DNA of 64,000 nucleotides from Paracoccus sp. MA (GCF_020990385.1 NZ_CP087598.1:478001-542000); one strand, 5' to 3'; counted from the first letter of the stretch, positions 35,625 through 49,452 are shown. The notes: generated by a model from the sequence alone, not told the origin. Made by a program: numbers and translations.

Positions 35625-37826
35625 ATGTCCCCGCCGCTCTTCTATCCCCATGGCGCGCGCATCGCGGTGCTGACGCAGGAGGTGGTCGGCATCCTCGACT
35701 ATCTCGCGCCCGAGGGCGGCGTGCGGCTGGGCCAGCTGGTGGTGGTGCCGCTGGGCCCGCGCCGGGTGATGGGCGCGGTCTGGGGGCCGGGGATCGGCGA
35801 TTTCGACGCGGCGAAGCTGCGGCCGGTGGCGCGGCTGATCGATGCGCCGCCGCTGGCGCCGGGGATGATCGAGTTCCTGGCCCGGATGGGCGAATACACG
35901 CTGACGCCGCTGCCCTCGCTTTTGCGCATGGCGACGCGGGCGCCGGATCTGGACCAGCCACCCTCGGCGCGCCGCATCATCCATCGCGCCGGGCCGGAGC
36001 CCGCGCGCATGACCGATGCCCGCGCCGCCGTGCTGCGGGTGATCGAGGATCACGGCGGCGCCGGCTTCGCCCCGGGCGAGCTGGCGCAGCTGGCCGGGGT
36101 CAGCGCGTCGGTGGTGCAGGGGCTGGTCAAGGCCGGCACGCTGGCCGAGGTGCTGGCGCCGCGCGACCTGCCCTATCCGAAGCTCGATCCGAGCCTGCCG
36201 GGCAAGCCGCTGGCCCCCGATCAGCTTGAGGCGGCCGAGACCCTGCGCGCGGCGCTGAAGAGCCGCGGCTATGGCACCACGCTGCTGCGCGGCGTCACCG
36301 GCTCGGGCAAGACCGAGGTTTACCTTGAGGCGGTCGCGGAATGCCTGCGGCAGGGCCGGCAGGCGCTGGTGCTGCTGCCCGAGATCGCGCTTTCGGCCGA
36401 GTTCCTCGACCGGGTCGAGGCGCGCTTCGGCGCCCGGCCCGGGGAATGGCATTCCGGCATCACCCGCAGCGAACGCCGGCGGCTCTGGACCATGGCGGCG
36501 CAAAACCATGTCGGGCTGGTGGTGGGCGCGCGTTCGGCGCTGTTCCTGCCCTTTGCCGATCTGGGCCTGATCGTCGTCGATGAGGAACACGATTCCAGCT
36601 ACAAGCAGGAGGATGCGGTCTATTACAGCGCCCGCGACATGGCGGTGCTGCGCGCCAGCATCGAAGCCGCGCAGGTGGTGCTGGCCTCGGCCACGCCCTC
36701 GGTCGAAAGCTGGGTGAATGCGGCCTCGGGGAAATATCGCCGCCTGGACCTGCGGGCGCGCTATGGCACGGCGGACCTGCCCGAGATGGGCACCATCGAC
36801 CTGCGCCAGCAGGAGATGGAGAAGGGCCGCTGGATCAGCCCCCGGCTTGCCGCCGAAATCCGCGCCCGCAAGGAACGCGGCGAGCAGTCGCTGCTGTTCT
36901 TGAACCGGCGCGGCTATGCGCCGATCACCGCCTGCCGCGCCTGCGGCCAGCAGATCGGCTGCGACCATTGCGACGCCCGCATGGTCGAGCACCGCTTCCA
37001 GAACCGCCTGGTCTGCCACCAATGCGGCGCGACCAAGCCGATCCCGGTGGCCTGCCCGAGCTGTGGCGTCGAGGGCAAGATGACCGCCATCGGGCCGGGG
37101 GTGGAACGGCTGGCCGAGGAAGTGGCCGAGCGTTTCCCCGAGGCGAAGGCGACGGTGCTGTCCTCGGACCTGTTCCACTCGGCGCGGGCGTTGAAGGAGG
37201 CGATCGCCGAGATCGGCGCGGGCGGGACCGATATCATCATCGGCACGCAGATCGTCGCCAAGGGCCACAACTTCCCGCGCCTGACGCTGGTGGGCGTGAT
37301 TGATGCCGACCTGGGCCTGCAGGGCGCCGACCTGCGCGCGGCCGAGCGCAGCTTCCAGCTGATGCGGCAGGTGGCGGGACGGGCCGGGCGCGAGGGCGGC
37401 GATGCGCGGGGGCTGGCGCTTCTGCAGACCTATCAGCCCGAGCATCCGGTGATCCGCGCCATCCTCTCGGGCGAGGACGAGGCGTTCTGGGATGCCGAGG
37501 CGGCGGCGCGGCAGGCGGCGGGGATGCCGCCCTTCGGCCGGCTGGCGGGGATCATCCTGTCGCATCCCGACCAGCCGGTGGTCGAGGACTATGCCCGCGA
37601 CCTGGCCCGCCGCGCCGAGCCGCTGCGCAGCATCGGCGCCGAACTGTTCGGCCCGGCGCCCGCGCCCATCGCCCGCATCCGCGCGCGTTATCGGGTGCGG
37701 ATGCTGATCCGCGCGCCGCGCCAGGCGCCGGTGCAGGGCGCCATCGCGCAATGGCTGGCCCGGGCGCCGAAGCCGCCGGCCAACCTGCGGCTTGCCGTCG
37801 ATATCGACCCGCAAAGCTTCCTGTGA
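35625..37826 (+). CDS. priA: Primosomal protein N' (replication restart helicase) PriA
   Basis: A 733-residue SF2 helicase. N-terminal 3'-end DNA-binding domain to about 100; Walker A GVTGSGKTE at 223-231; DEAH-type VVDEEHDSSYKQED; ASATPSVESW; the zinc-binding cysteines in ITACRACGQQIGCDHC, CHQCG and CPSCG; GTQIVAKGHNFPRL and QLMRQVAGRAGREG in the second helicase lobe. Reloads DnaB at collapsed forks. Confidence 0.96.
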   Translation: MSPPLFYPHGARIAVLTQEVVGILDYLAPEGGVRLGQLVVVPLGPRRVMGAVWGPGIGDFDAAKLRPVARLIDAPPLAPGMIEFLARMGEYTLTPLPSLLRMATRAPDLDQPPSARRIIHRAGPEPARMTDARAAVLRVIEDHGGAGFAPGELAQLAGVSASVVQGLVKAGTLAEVLAPRDLPYPKLDPSLPGKPLAPDQLEAAETLRAALKSRGYGTTLLRGVTGSGKTEVYLEAVAECLRQGRQALVLLPEIALSAEFLDRVEARFGARPGEWHSGITRSERRRLWTMAAQNHVGLVVGARSALFLPFADLGLIVVDEEHDSSYKQEDAVYYSARDMAVLRASIEAAQVVLASATPSVESWVNAASGKYRRLDLRARYGTADLPEMGTIDLRQQEMEKGRWISPRLAAEIRARKERGEQSLLFLNRRGYAPITACRACGQQIGCDHCDARMVEHRFQNRLVCHQCGATKPIPVACPSCGVEGKMTAIGPGVERLAEEVAERFPEAKATVLSSDLFHSARALKEAIAEIGAGGTDIIIGTQIVAKGHNFPRLTLVGVIDADLGLQGADLRAAERSFQLMRQVAGRAGREGGDARGLALLQTYQPEHPVIRAILSGEDEAFWDAEAAARQAAGMPPFGRLAGIILSHPDQPVVEDYARDLARRAEPLRSIGAELFGPAPAPIARIRARYRVRMLIRAPRQAPVQGAIAQWLARAPKPPANLRLAVDIDPQSFL

Positions 37827-37983
37827 CGAATGGTCCGGGCGGGGCCGCCGGCCGCTCATGCCGGCGGCGCCGGGGCGGCCGCGCAGGGCCATGCCGGCCG
37901 GTGCTTTCGCACCCTGCCGCTGATGAAAACGCCCGGGAACCGTCGCCGGGCCCCGGGCTGCAATCGTTACGCAAACAGGCCCC

Positions 37984-38003
37984 CCGGGACGTTTCCGTCC
38001 CGG
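37984..38003 (-). terminator. Hairpin after katG
   Basis: Minus strand stem CCGGGACG / CGTCCCGG with a GAAA tetraloop, 15 bases beyond the katG stop; a weak T stretch follows. It also lies downstream of the convergent priA. Confidence 0.6.
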
Positions 38004-38018
38004 AAGTGCCGGACCCGA

Positions 38019-40385
<2,367 letters not shown>

Positions 40386-40405
40386 GCCCAAGGTGCCTTG
40401 GCCGT

Positions 40406-40672
40406 TCAGCCGTGCGGGCGGGCGCGGTCCATCAGGCCGCGGATCCAGCGCCCCGAGGCCCGGGCCGCCGGCACGCCCAGCACCAGCGCGGCCCCGGCCG
40501 CCCGCAGCGGTGCCAGCACCGGCAGGCCGGTCCAGCTGGCCAGCAGCGACAGCATGAACAGGTTGATCCAGACCGCCGCCGCCGCGAAGGGATAGAAGAG
40601 CAGCGCCAGTTTCCAGGCGGGCCAGCCGTCAGTGGCTGGTTCCGTCCTCGAAGGTGATCTTGTTCCAGACAT
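40406..40672 (-). CDS. Small membrane protein at the end of the nir operon, unknown function
   Basis: An 88-residue protein with two hydrophobic helices (WKLALLFYPFAAAAVWINLF continuing MLSLLASW; and LAPLRAAGAALVLGVPAA), then a basic C-terminus (GRWIRGLMDRARPHG). Its ATG lies inside nirN, a 44-bp overlap, after GGGGAAA, so it is translated from the nir message. No characterised family. Its position as the last gene of the haem d1 operon suggests a role in nitrite reductase maturation or membrane context. Confidence 0.7.
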   Translation of the reverse strand: MSGTRSPSRTEPATDGWPAWKLALLFYPFAAAAVWINLFMLSLLASWTGLPVLAPLRAAGAALVLGVPAARASGRWIRGLMDRARPHG

Positions 40673-42086
40673 TGTATTTCCCCGAAGGCTTGCGCATCGG
40701 CAGCCGTTTCACCTCGTCCAGCGTCCTGGCATCATAGACCACGACCGCGCCCTCGTCCTCCCACAGCGAGACCAGCACATGGCTGCCGTCGCGGGTGAAT
40801 TCGCTATGGGCGAAGGTCTGGCCCGGGAAGGGCGCGAGGGTCCTGACGATCTCCAGCGTCTGCTTGTCGATGATGTGCATCTCGTCCTTGTGCGGGCCGA
40901 AGAACACGTCCGCCCAGACATAGGGGCTGGTGGCATGGCCGCGCAGGAAGAAGCCGGGACCGTCGGTCTTGATCTGCTTGACCAGGCTCCAGTCCTGCAT
41001 GTCGATGACCGAAAGCACGCCCTCGCCCAGATGCGGGGTAGCCATGACGCGGCGGCCGTCGCGTTCCCAGGTGATGCCCGAGCCCAGATGCGGCATCCCC
41101 GGCAGGGGCAGCTCCGCCACCTTGTGCCCGTCGTCCAGGTCGATCACCACGCCCTTGTCGCCGTCGCGGTTGGCGCCGATCAGCTGCCGGTAGTCGGGCG
41201 AGAAGAAGAAGTCGTCCAGCGGCTCGTCGATGGGGATGCGGCGGATGGACAGGTCGGCGGTCGCGACCTCCCAGATCTCGGGCGCGTCCTTCAGCGCCAG
41301 CACGAAGCTGTGGCGCTGCGGCGCCTGATAGACGGCGCTGACCCGGCTGGGGATGCCGCCGACCTGCGTGTCGATCAGCCGCAGCGGGTTCAGGTCCGAA
41401 TCCAGGATGGTCAGGCTTTCCGGCAGGTAGTTCGCCACCGCGATGCGCCGGCCGTCCGGGCTGATGGCGATGTTGCGGCTGTTCAGCGCGGCGCGGATGC
41501 GGCCGACCTCGGCCAGCGACCAGATATCGTATTTCTGCACCCAGCCGTCGCGCGACATGATATAGACGAAGCGCCCGTCCGGGCTGAATTTCGGCCCGCC
41601 ATGCACGGCGAAGGGGGTGGCGAAGCGGTCCAGAACCTCGAACGTGTCGCCGTCCAGCACGCTGACGTGATGGTCGCCCGTCTCGACCACCAGCGTGATG
41701 TTCAGCGGATCGGCGGCAAAGACCGGCTTGTCCGCCGGCTGGTAGTCGGCATTCATCTCGCGGCTGGCGGCGATCTGCTCGGCGCTCCAGTCCGGGCGCC
41801 GGTCCAGCGGCGCGGTGACATAGCCGACCAGCGCGGCGATGGCTTCGGGCGACAGCCGGTCGGCAAAGCCCTCCATCTGGGTCGAGACCCGGCCTTGGGC
41901 GATCACCGCGTCGATGCCGCGCACGCGGCCCAGCGTCTCGGGGATCAGTGCCGGGCCGGTGCCGCCCAGCCGATCCTCGCCATGGCAGGCGGCGCAATGC
42001 TCGGCATAGTCGGCGGCCGGGTCGGCCTGGACCGCCAGCGGCAGGGCCAGAAGCAGCAGGCTAAAGGAAGCGATGGGCCGGATCAT
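40629..42086 (-). CDS. nirN: NirN, periplasmic c-type cytochrome/d1 protein (dihydro-haem d1 dehydrogenase)
   Basis: A 485-residue NirS paralogue: signal peptide ([15 protein letters not shown]), cytochrome c domain with CAACH (Cys31, Cys34, His35), then an eight-bladed propeller (for example [40 protein letters not shown] and [20 protein letters not shown]). In characterised organisms NirN performs the last desaturation of haem d1 and passes it to NirS. It lacks the N-terminal Tyr/His region of NirS. Overlaps nirJ by 26 bp. Confidence 0.93.
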   Translation of the reverse strand: MIRPIASFSLLLLALPLAVQADPAADYAEHCAACHGEDRLGGTGPALIPETLGRVRGIDAVIAQGRVSTQMEGFADRLSPEAIAALVGYVTAPLDRRPDWSAEQIAASREMNADYQPADKPVFAADPLNITLVVETGDHHVSVLDGDTFEVLDRFATPFAVHGGPKFSPDGRFVYIMSRDGWVQKYDIWSLAEVGRIRAALNSRNIAISPDGRRIAVANYLPESLTILDSDLNPLRLIDTQVGGIPSRVSAVYQAPQRHSFVLALKDAPEIWEVATADLSIRRIPIDEPLDDFFFSPDYRQLIGANRDGDKGVVIDLDDGHKVAELPLPGMPHLGSGITWERDGRRVMATPHLGEGVLSVIDMQDWSLVKQIKTDGPGFFLRGHATSPYVWADVFFGPHKDEMHIIDKQTLEIVRTLAPFPGQTFAHSEFTRDGSHVLVSLWEDEGAVVVYDARTLDEVKRLPMRKPSGKYNVWNKITFEDGTSH

Positions 42087-43284
42087 GGCTTTTTCCCCGG
42101 AAAGGCGTGACGGCAAGGCGGTCAAGGTCGGCGCCCTCTGCGCCGATCTCGGAGCCCGAGAGATAGCAGGCCGGATCCTCGGCCCATGGGTCGCCGGTCA
42201 GTTGCAGCGCCCGGATGCGGGTATTGCCGCCGCAGACCGCCTGATAGGCGCAGGCGCCGCAGCGCCCCTTCAGCGGCCGCGGCCGGGTGCGCAGCGTGGC
42301 CAGGATCGGGTCGTCCCCGGTCCAGATCGCGGAAAACGGCCGTTCCTTGACCGAGCCCAAGGTATAGTCCGACCAATAGGTGTCGGGATGGACGCGGCCC
42401 TGCGGGTCGATATTGCCGACGCCGAGGCCCGAGGAGTTGCCGCCCCAGGCCTCCAGATGCGCGCGCAGATGCGCGACGGCGGCGGGCGGAAAGCGCGTCT
42501 CGGCCCAACGCAGGAAATAGACCGCATCGGCATCGTTGTTGCCGGTGACCACCTCCAGCGGCTCGGCCCTTTCCACCGCCTCCCAGGCGCGGGCGATCAG
42601 CAGGTCCATCGCGCGGCGGGTGCGGGCATGTTCGGTATCCTCGCCCCGGTGCTTGTCGCCGCGGCCGGCATAGACCAGATGCGACAGGTAGAACTTGTCC
42701 ACGCCCTCGTCGCGGCACAGGTCCAGCATGGCGGGCAGGTGATGGGCATTGCCCTCGGTGATGGTGAAGCGCAGGCCGACCTTGACGCCCTGCGCCTTGC
42801 AGGCCCGCAGGCCGGCCAGCGCCTGGTCGAAGGCCCCCTCGACGCCGCGGAACCAGTCGTTCACCGCCCCGATCCCGTCCAGCGAGATGCCGACATAGTC
42901 GAAGCCCAGCCCGGCCAGCCGCTCCACGTTGCCGGCGTCGATCCTGGTGCCGTTGGTGGACAGCGACAGGTGGCGGAAGTCCAGTCGCCGCGCCTCCTCG
43001 GCCAGTTCCCAGAAGTCGAAGCGCGACATCGGCTCGCCCCCCGACAGGATCAGCGCCGGGATGCGGAAATCCGACAGGTCGCGCAGCACCGCCATGGCCT
43101 GCTCATGCGTCAGCTCGCCGGGAAAGGGCCGGTCGGCCGAGACGGTATAGCAATGGCGGCATTTCAGGTTGCAGCTGCGGGTCAGGTTCCAGATCACCAC
43201 CGGGCGGACCGCATCCGGCCGGCTGCGGCGGCGCGGCGGCGAGGGGTCCAGAAGCTGGTGCATGTATTGGGTCAGGCGGAACAT
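42061..43284 (-). CDS. nirJ: NirJ, radical SAM haem d1 biosynthesis enzyme
   Basis: A 407-residue radical SAM protein with the cluster motif CNLKCRHC (Cys38, 42, 45) and a C-terminal SPASM-like cysteine set ([19 protein letters not shown] and DPACYLSG). [18 protein letters not shown] and STNGTRI are core radical SAM strands. NirJ removes two propionate side chains of 12,18-didecarboxysirohaem to form the keto groups of haem d1 precursor. First-class context between nirH and nirN. Confidence 0.95.
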   Translation of the reverse strand: MFRLTQYMHQLLDPSPPRRRSRPDAVRPVVIWNLTRSCNLKCRHCYTVSADRPFPGELTHEQAMAVLRDLSDFRIPALILSGGEPMSRFDFWELAEEARRLDFRHLSLSTNGTRIDAGNVERLAGLGFDYVGISLDGIGAVNDWFRGVEGAFDQALAGLRACKAQGVKVGLRFTITEGNAHHLPAMLDLCRDEGVDKFYLSHLVYAGRGDKHRGEDTEHARTRRAMDLLIARAWEAVERAEPLEVVTGNNDADAVYFLRWAETRFPPAAVAHLRAHLEAWGGNSSGLGVGNIDPQGRVHPDTYWSDYTLGSVKERPFSAIWTGDDPILATLRTRPRPLKGRCGACAYQAVCGGNTRIRALQLTGDPWAEDPACYLSGSEIGAEGADLDRLAVTPFRGKSHDPAHRFL

Positions 43285-43297
43285 GGCTTTGCCTTTC

Positions 43298-43780
43298 TTA
43301 GCCGTCCTTCAGGCGCAGGCCGGTCTTTTTCAGGATGCGGGTGGAATAGAGGATGTCGTCGCCCCGGCAGGCGGTGCCCAGCAGGGCGCGGACCCGGGCG
43401 CGCTTGTCCTCGACCTCGGCGCGGCTCTGGCCGTGCAGCATGGCGAAGAGGTTGTAGCGCCAGACCGGCGCCCGCGGCCGCAGGTAGCAATGCGTCACGA
43501 AATCCAGCGCGCCCACCCTTTCGCCCAGGGCTTCCGCCCGCGTGTCGTCCACGTCCCAGACGCTCATGCCGTTGGCGGTCATTCCCAGCGCGTAATGGTT
43601 GGGCGCGATGGCGATGCGGCGGATCACGCCCTTGGCCTGCATGGCGGCCAGCCGGGCGATGACCTGCGCCTCGGTCAGGCCCAGATCGGCGGCGATCCGG
43701 GCATAGGGCGCCTCGACCAGCGGCAGCCCGGCCTGCGTGGCGGCGATCAGCCGGCGGTCGGTATCGTCCAGCGCCGTCAT
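43298..43780 (-). CDS. nirH: NirH, subunit of sirohaem decarboxylase
   Basis: A 160-residue Lrp/AsnC-like protein with an N-terminal winged helix ([20 protein letters not shown] and [20 protein letters not shown]) and an RAM-like C-terminal domain. [19 protein letters not shown] is the conserved block of the NirDLGH family. With NirDL and NirG it decarboxylates sirohaem at C12 and C18. ATGA overlap with nirG. Confidence 0.9.
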   Translation of the reverse strand: MTALDDTDRRLIAATQAGLPLVEAPYARIAADLGLTEAQVIARLAAMQAKGVIRRIAIAPNHYALGMTANGMSVWDVDDTRAEALGERVGALDFVTHCYLRPRAPVWRYNLFAMLHGQSRAEVEDKRARVRALLGTACRGDDILYSTRILKKTGLRLKDG

Positions 43781-44250
43781 GCCGCCACCCGGAAGCCGAT
43801 GAAGAATTCCCGCAGCTTGGGAAAGCGCCAGACGGTCAGCCCGGTCTCGGCCTCGATCCTTGCGCAGGTTTCACCGATGCCCTCGGGCGTGGCGGTGGCC
43901 AGCACGAACCACATGTTCAGCGCATGGTCGCGGGCATAGTTATGCGCCACCTCGGGATGGGCGTTGACCAGCGCGGCGATGCGGTCGAAATCCGCCTCGG
44001 GCGCGGAGAGCGCGCAAAGGCAGAAGGCCCCGCCCATCGCCGCGGCATCGTAGAAGGGGCCGAAGCGGGTGATGGCGCCGATCTCGCGCAGCCGTTCCAG
44101 CCGCTCGATCAGCGCGGTCCCGGTCAGGCCAAGCGCCGCGCCGGCATCGTCGAAGGGCCGCGGGGTCAGGGGAAACCCCTCTTGCAGGCGGTTCAGGACG
44201 GCGCGGTCGGTGTCGTCCAGCGCCTCGGGCGGCAGGGTCCGGCGTCTCAT
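43777..44250 (-). CDS. nirG: NirG, subunit of sirohaem decarboxylase
   Basis: A 157-residue paralogue of NirH and NirDL: DDTDRAVLNRLQEGFPLTPR with winged helix, then ITRFGPFYDAAAMGGAFCL and HPEVAHNYARDHALNMWFVL. The His/Tyr-containing block HNYxRxHxxNMWFVL is the family's characteristic site. Joined to nirDL and nirH by ATGA overlaps. Confidence 0.9.
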   Translation of the reverse strand: MRRRTLPPEALDDTDRAVLNRLQEGFPLTPRPFDDAGAALGLTGTALIERLERLREIGAITRFGPFYDAAAMGGAFCLCALSAPEADFDRIAALVNAHPEVAHNYARDHALNMWFVLATATPEGIGETCARIEAETGLTVWRFPKLREFFIGFRVAA

Positions 44251-45218
44251 GCGGCGACCTCGATGGTGGCGCCGCGCTGGCGAAAGCAGCGGGTCGAGAA
44301 CAGGATGCGATGCGGCACGCGGGCCAGTTCCGGCAGGGCGCGGGCCTCGGCCAGCACGGCCATCGCCTCGGCGCGGGAACGGGCGTGGATCATGCAGAAC
44401 AGCGGCCAGTTCCACAGCCCGGGCACGCAGCGCCGCTGATAGCACAGCGTCACCCCCGGCACCCCCGCCAGCGCGGTGCCGGCGGTTTCGACGGCCGCTT
44501 CGGGCAGGCGCCAGACCACCATGGCATTCTCGCACCAGCCAAGTGCGCGATGCTTCACGATCACCCCGACCCGGGTCAGGATGCGCGCCTCGGCCAGCGC
44601 GCGGATGCGCGAGATCACCTCGGCTTCGCTGCGGTGAAGCGCCTGTCCCAGCGCGACGAAGGGGCGCGGGATCAGCGCCAGCCCGGTCGAAAGCGCCTGC
44701 ATCAGCGCGCGGTCGCGCGGGCGCAGGGCGTCCAGGTCGGCGGGCCGGTCCAGCGCCATGGCGCGGCGCGGGCCGATCAGCGGAAATCCCAGGTCGATGT
44801 TGAAGGCGCGCACCAGCGGCAGGGACAGCACGGCAAGGCCCGTCGCCGCCTCGATCCGGGCAAGGCTTTCGGCCAGCGCCGCGGCATCGGGGGCGGTGGC
44901 GACGAACCACAGGTTCCATTCGCTGCCCTCGCGCAGATAGGCATGGTTGACGCCCGGCTCGGCCCCGACCAGCGCCGCGACCTCCTCCATGCGCCGGTGG
45001 GGCACCCGCAGCGCCGCCAGCGTCGAGGCGCCGGCGGTGTTCGGCCGGCAGGTGGCGCCGATGCGCGAGACGATGCCTTCGTCGCGCAGCCGGGTCAGGC
45101 GGGCGATGACCTCGGCCTGGCTGGTGCCGAGGCGGTGGGCCATGGCGGCAAAGGGCCGGGTCTCCAGCGGCAGGTCGCGCTGGAAGCCGTCGAGCAGGCG
45201 CAGGTCCAGGTCGTCCAT
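44247..45218 (-). CDS. nirDL: NirDL, fused subunits of sirohaem decarboxylase
   Basis: A 323-residue protein with two consecutive Lrp-like units. The first (about 1-165, NirD-like) contains LGTSQAEVIARLTRLRDEGI and NHAYLREGSEWNLWFVATAP; the second (about 166-323, NirL-like) contains LHRSEAEVISRIRALAEARI and VTLCYQRRCVPGLWNWPLFC. Pseudomonas has separate nirD and nirL; the fusion matches Paracoccus. It starts three bases after the nirF stop region; GTG at 45224 is an alternative start. Confidence 0.92.
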   Translation of the reverse strand: MDDLDLRLLDGFQRDLPLETRPFAAMAHRLGTSQAEVIARLTRLRDEGIVSRIGATCRPNTAGASTLAALRVPHRRMEEVAALVGAEPGVNHAYLREGSEWNLWFVATAPDAAALAESLARIEAATGLAVLSLPLVRAFNIDLGFPLIGPRRAMALDRPADLDALRPRDRALMQALSTGLALIPRPFVALGQALHRSEAEVISRIRALAEARILTRVGVIVKHRALGWCENAMVVWRLPEAAVETAGTALAGVPGVTLCYQRRCVPGLWNWPLFCMIHARSRAEAMAVLAEARALPELARVPHRILFSTRCFRQRGATIEVAA

Positions 45219-45220
45219 GG

Positions 45221-46372
45221 TCACAGCCCCGTCCGATGCGCGCGGTCGGTGAAGAAGATCCCCGAGGGCGCGCGCGCCTCGATCTCGCCCAGCACCGCGC
45301 GCGAGCGGGCGTCGCGGATCTCGACCCGGTTCTCGTCGCGGACCGACAGCCAGACCTCGCGCCCGCGCGGGGCGAACTCCATGTGCAGCACGCCCTTGCC
45401 GGGGGTCAGCGTGTCCAGAACCTCGTGGGTCAGCACATCGACCACTTGCAGCTTGTCGTTGTCGGGCGGGGCGAAGTTCACCCAGACCTCGCGCTTGTCG
45501 GGCCGGGCCAGGGCAAAGACCGGCTGGCCGGCCAGGTCGGTGCGGGCGATCTCGGTCAGGTCCGCGGCATCGACCCAAAGCAGTTGGTGCAGCCCCACGG
45601 CGGGCAGGGCGAAAAGCCCCTCGGCCAGCGTCCAGCCTTGCAGATGCGGCATCTTGTAGACCGGCAGGTCGGGCTGGTCCTTGCCGTAATCGGGCAGGAA
45701 GCGCGTGACCTTGGGCGGATCCTGCCACAGATCGACCTGCACCAGCCCCTTTTCGCCGAACAGCCCGACGATATAGTGCCGCCCGTCGCCGGTCAGCAGC
45801 GCGTCATAGGGATTGGCGCCGATGCCCTCCAGCTTGGTGATCGCCGGCTGCGCGGCATCGGTGGAATGGTCGAGGATCCAGACCTCGCCCGTGTCCCAGG
45901 TCGCGACGACGAAGCGCGAGCCGGGCGCATCGGCGATGCCCACGGTCTTGGAGCCCATCGGCACGTCCGCCACCAGTTCCAGCGTCTCGGCGTCGAAGAC
46001 CTTGACGCCGCCCGGCTCGTAATTCGCGACCGCGACCAGCCGGCCGTCGTCCGAAATGGCGCCGCCGATGGAATTGCCGGCCTGCACCACGCGGCGGACC
46101 ACCTGACGGGTCAGGATATCGACCTTGGTCAGCCCGCCGTCGCGGCCGAAGACATAGGCGAAGCGTTCGTCGGGGGAATAGACCAGGCTGGCATGGGACA
46201 GGTCGCCCAGGCCCTCGATCCGGCCAATGGCGGCGCGTTCGCTGCGGTCCACGACCAGCAGCGAGCCCGCCTCGCGCTCGACGATCAGGCCCAGATCGCC
46301 GGTGCCGCGCAGCTCCCCGGCCAGCGCCGGGGCGGCGATCATCAGGGCGGCGAGAATTGCCTTGAGCATCAT
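45221..46372 (-). CDS. nirF: NirF, haem d1 biosynthesis propeller protein
   Basis: A 383-residue d1-type propeller without a cytochrome c domain. An N-terminal export signal is present (LKAILAALMIAAPALAG), so it is periplasmic. HASLVYSPDERFAYVFGRDG, VVQAGNSIGGAISDDGRLVA and EGIGANPYDALLTGDGRHYI are family stretches, and MPHLQGWTLAEGLFALPAVG carries a conserved His. It acts late in haem d1 formation. ATGA overlap with nirC; the second ATG (46369) is equally possible. Confidence 0.93.
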   Translation of the reverse strand: MMLKAILAALMIAAPALAGELRGTGDLGLIVEREAGSLLVVDRSERAAIGRIEGLGDLSHASLVYSPDERFAYVFGRDGGLTKVDILTRQVVRRVVQAGNSIGGAISDDGRLVAVANYEPGGVKVFDAETLELVADVPMGSKTVGIADAPGSRFVVATWDTGEVWILDHSTDAAQPAITKLEGIGANPYDALLTGDGRHYIVGLFGEKGLVQVDLWQDPPKVTRFLPDYGKDQPDLPVYKMPHLQGWTLAEGLFALPAVGLHQLLWVDAADLTEIARTDLAGQPVFALARPDKREVWVNFAPPDNDKLQVVDVLTHEVLDTLTPGKGVLHMEFAPRGREVWLSVRDENRVEIRDARSRAVLGEIEARAPSGIFFTDRAHRTGL

Positions 46373-46680
46373 TGCGTCTCCGTCGTCAGAAGGTAATCGG
46401 CGATCCAGCGCGCCTCGTCCTCGGTCAGCAGCGGGCGCCAGCCCGGCATGGCGGTTCCGGGCATGCCGTCCAGGATCAGGCCGGCCAGATCCTCGGCATC
46501 GCGCCCGGCCAGCGCCCCGGCGGTGATCGGGCGGCCCAGTCCGCCGGTCAGCCGCAAGCCGTGGCACGAGCCGCAATCCTGCCGCACCAGATGGCGCAGC
46601 TGATCCTGCCGCGCGGCGTCGGGCGGTTCCGCGACCGCGGTCCCGGCCAGCAGCGCCAGCAGGAGCGCCAGCCTAGCCAT
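46369..46680 (-). CDS. nirC: NirC, periplasmic monohaem cytochrome c
   Basis: A 103-residue cytochrome: signal peptide (LALLLALLAGTAVA) and haem site CGSCH (Cys36, Cys39, His40); the axial methionine is in GMPGTAMPGWRPLL. In other denitrifiers NirC donates electrons to NirS or helps d1 maturation. It starts inside the end of nirE (8-bp overlap). Confidence 0.93.
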   Translation of the reverse strand: MARLALLLALLAGTAVAEPPDAARQDQLRHLVRQDCGSCHGLRLTGGLGRPITAGALAGRDAEDLAGLILDGMPGTAMPGWRPLLTEDEARWIADYLLTTETQ

Positions 46681-47587
46681 GCGCCACCAGCCGCCATTCC
46701 GGGCGGCCGACCCCCTGGGGCAGGGCGCAATCCTCGGCCAGCGCCGCGACATGGCCGAGGATGAACAGCACCGGCGCCGGCAGCGGCCGGCGCGCGAGGG
46801 CGTCGGGGATATCCTGAAGCGTGGCGTGCAGCCGCTGCTCTTGCGGGGTGCTGGCCTGCGACACGGCCAGCACCGGCAGGTCGGAGGGCATGCCGTGGCG
46901 GATCAGCTCGGCCGCGATTTCGGTCATATTGGCCGCGCCCATATAGACGGCCAGCGTGGTCTGCGGATCGGCCAGCGAGGCCCAGTCGAGATCCAGCGCC
47001 GCGTCCCGGGCCCGGTGGCCGGTGACATGGCGCAGCCCGGTCGCCAGCCCGCGATGCGTCAGCGGAAAGCGGGCCGAGGCCGCCGCCCCCTGCGCCGCGG
47101 TGATGCCGGGCACATAGTCGCAGGGGATGCCGGCGGCGGTCACGGCCTCGAACTCCTCGCCGCCGCGGCCGAAGATCGTCGGATCGCCGCCCTTGAGCCG
47201 CGCCACGGTCAGGCCGGAAAGGCCCAGCTCGACCAGCAGGGCGTTGATCTGCTCTTGCGGGACGGGGTGGAAGCCCGCCGCCTTGCCCACCGGGATGCGC
47301 CGGACATGGGCGGGGATGCAGGCCATCACCTCGTCCGAGACCAGCCGGTCGTGCACCACCACGTCCGCCTGTTGCAAAAGCCGCAGGGCCCGCAGCGTCA
47401 GCAGCTCGGGATCGCCGGGACCGGCGCCGATCAGGTGGACGCGGCCCACCCCCCCGCCGGATGCCGCCGTGCGGGCCGCCGCCTCGTGCGCGGCCAGGCC
47501 CTGCACCGCCTCGCGCGCCGTCTTGCCGGGCGGTCGGGCCGCCGCCCCGCTTGTCGCCGCGCCATTCGTCACCATCTTGCCGGCCAT
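46673..47587 (-). CDS. nirE: NirE, uroporphyrinogen-III C-methyltransferase for haem d1
   Basis: A 304-residue SUMT. After an Ala-rich N-terminal extension of about 45 residues come GRVHLIGAGPGDPELLTLRA, ADVVVHDRLVS, VARLKGGDPTIFGRGGEE, VPGITAAQGAAASARFPLTH and AVYMGAANMTEIAAELI, the standard SUMT blocks. It makes precorrin-2, branch point to haem d1, sirohaem and cobalamin. It is separated from nirS by a strong hairpin. Confidence 0.94.
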   Translation of the reverse strand: MAGKMVTNGAATSGAAARPPGKTAREAVQGLAAHEAAARTAASGGGVGRVHLIGAGPGDPELLTLRALRLLQQADVVVHDRLVSDEVMACIPAHVRRIPVGKAAGFHPVPQEQINALLVELGLSGLTVARLKGGDPTIFGRGGEEFEAVTAAGIPCDYVPGITAAQGAAASARFPLTHRGLATGLRHVTGHRARDAALDLDWASLADPQTTLAVYMGAANMTEIAAELIRHGMPSDLPVLAVSQASTPQEQRLHATLQDIPDALARRPLPAPVLFILGHVAALAEDCALPQGVGRPEWRLVAHG

Positions 47588-47616
47588 GTCGGACCCCCTC
47601 GGAAAATCTGCCTGGA

Positions 47617-47636
47617 CGGGGGCGCGAACGCCCCCG
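47617..47636 (-). terminator. Stable nirS-nirE intercistronic hairpin
   Basis: Minus strand stem CGGGGGCG / CGCCCCCG with a TTCG tetraloop, 17 bases after the nirS stop and 30 bases before nirE. No T-run follows. It is likely a partial terminator or an mRNA 3'-end stabiliser that lets nirS be expressed above the biosynthetic genes. Confidence 0.7.
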
Positions 47637-47652
47637 CCTGGGTCGTGACCGC

Positions 47653-49452
<1,800 letters not shown>

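Noticed and set aside
35451..37892. 813-residue open frame antisense to priA
   Set aside because: Shadow of priA codon bias; no domain, no ribosome-binding site.
40629..42086. Second nitrite reductase (nirS paralogue)
   Set aside because: It has a cytochrome c domain and d1-type propeller but sits at the end of the d1 operon and lacks the NirS N-terminal ligand region; it fits NirN.
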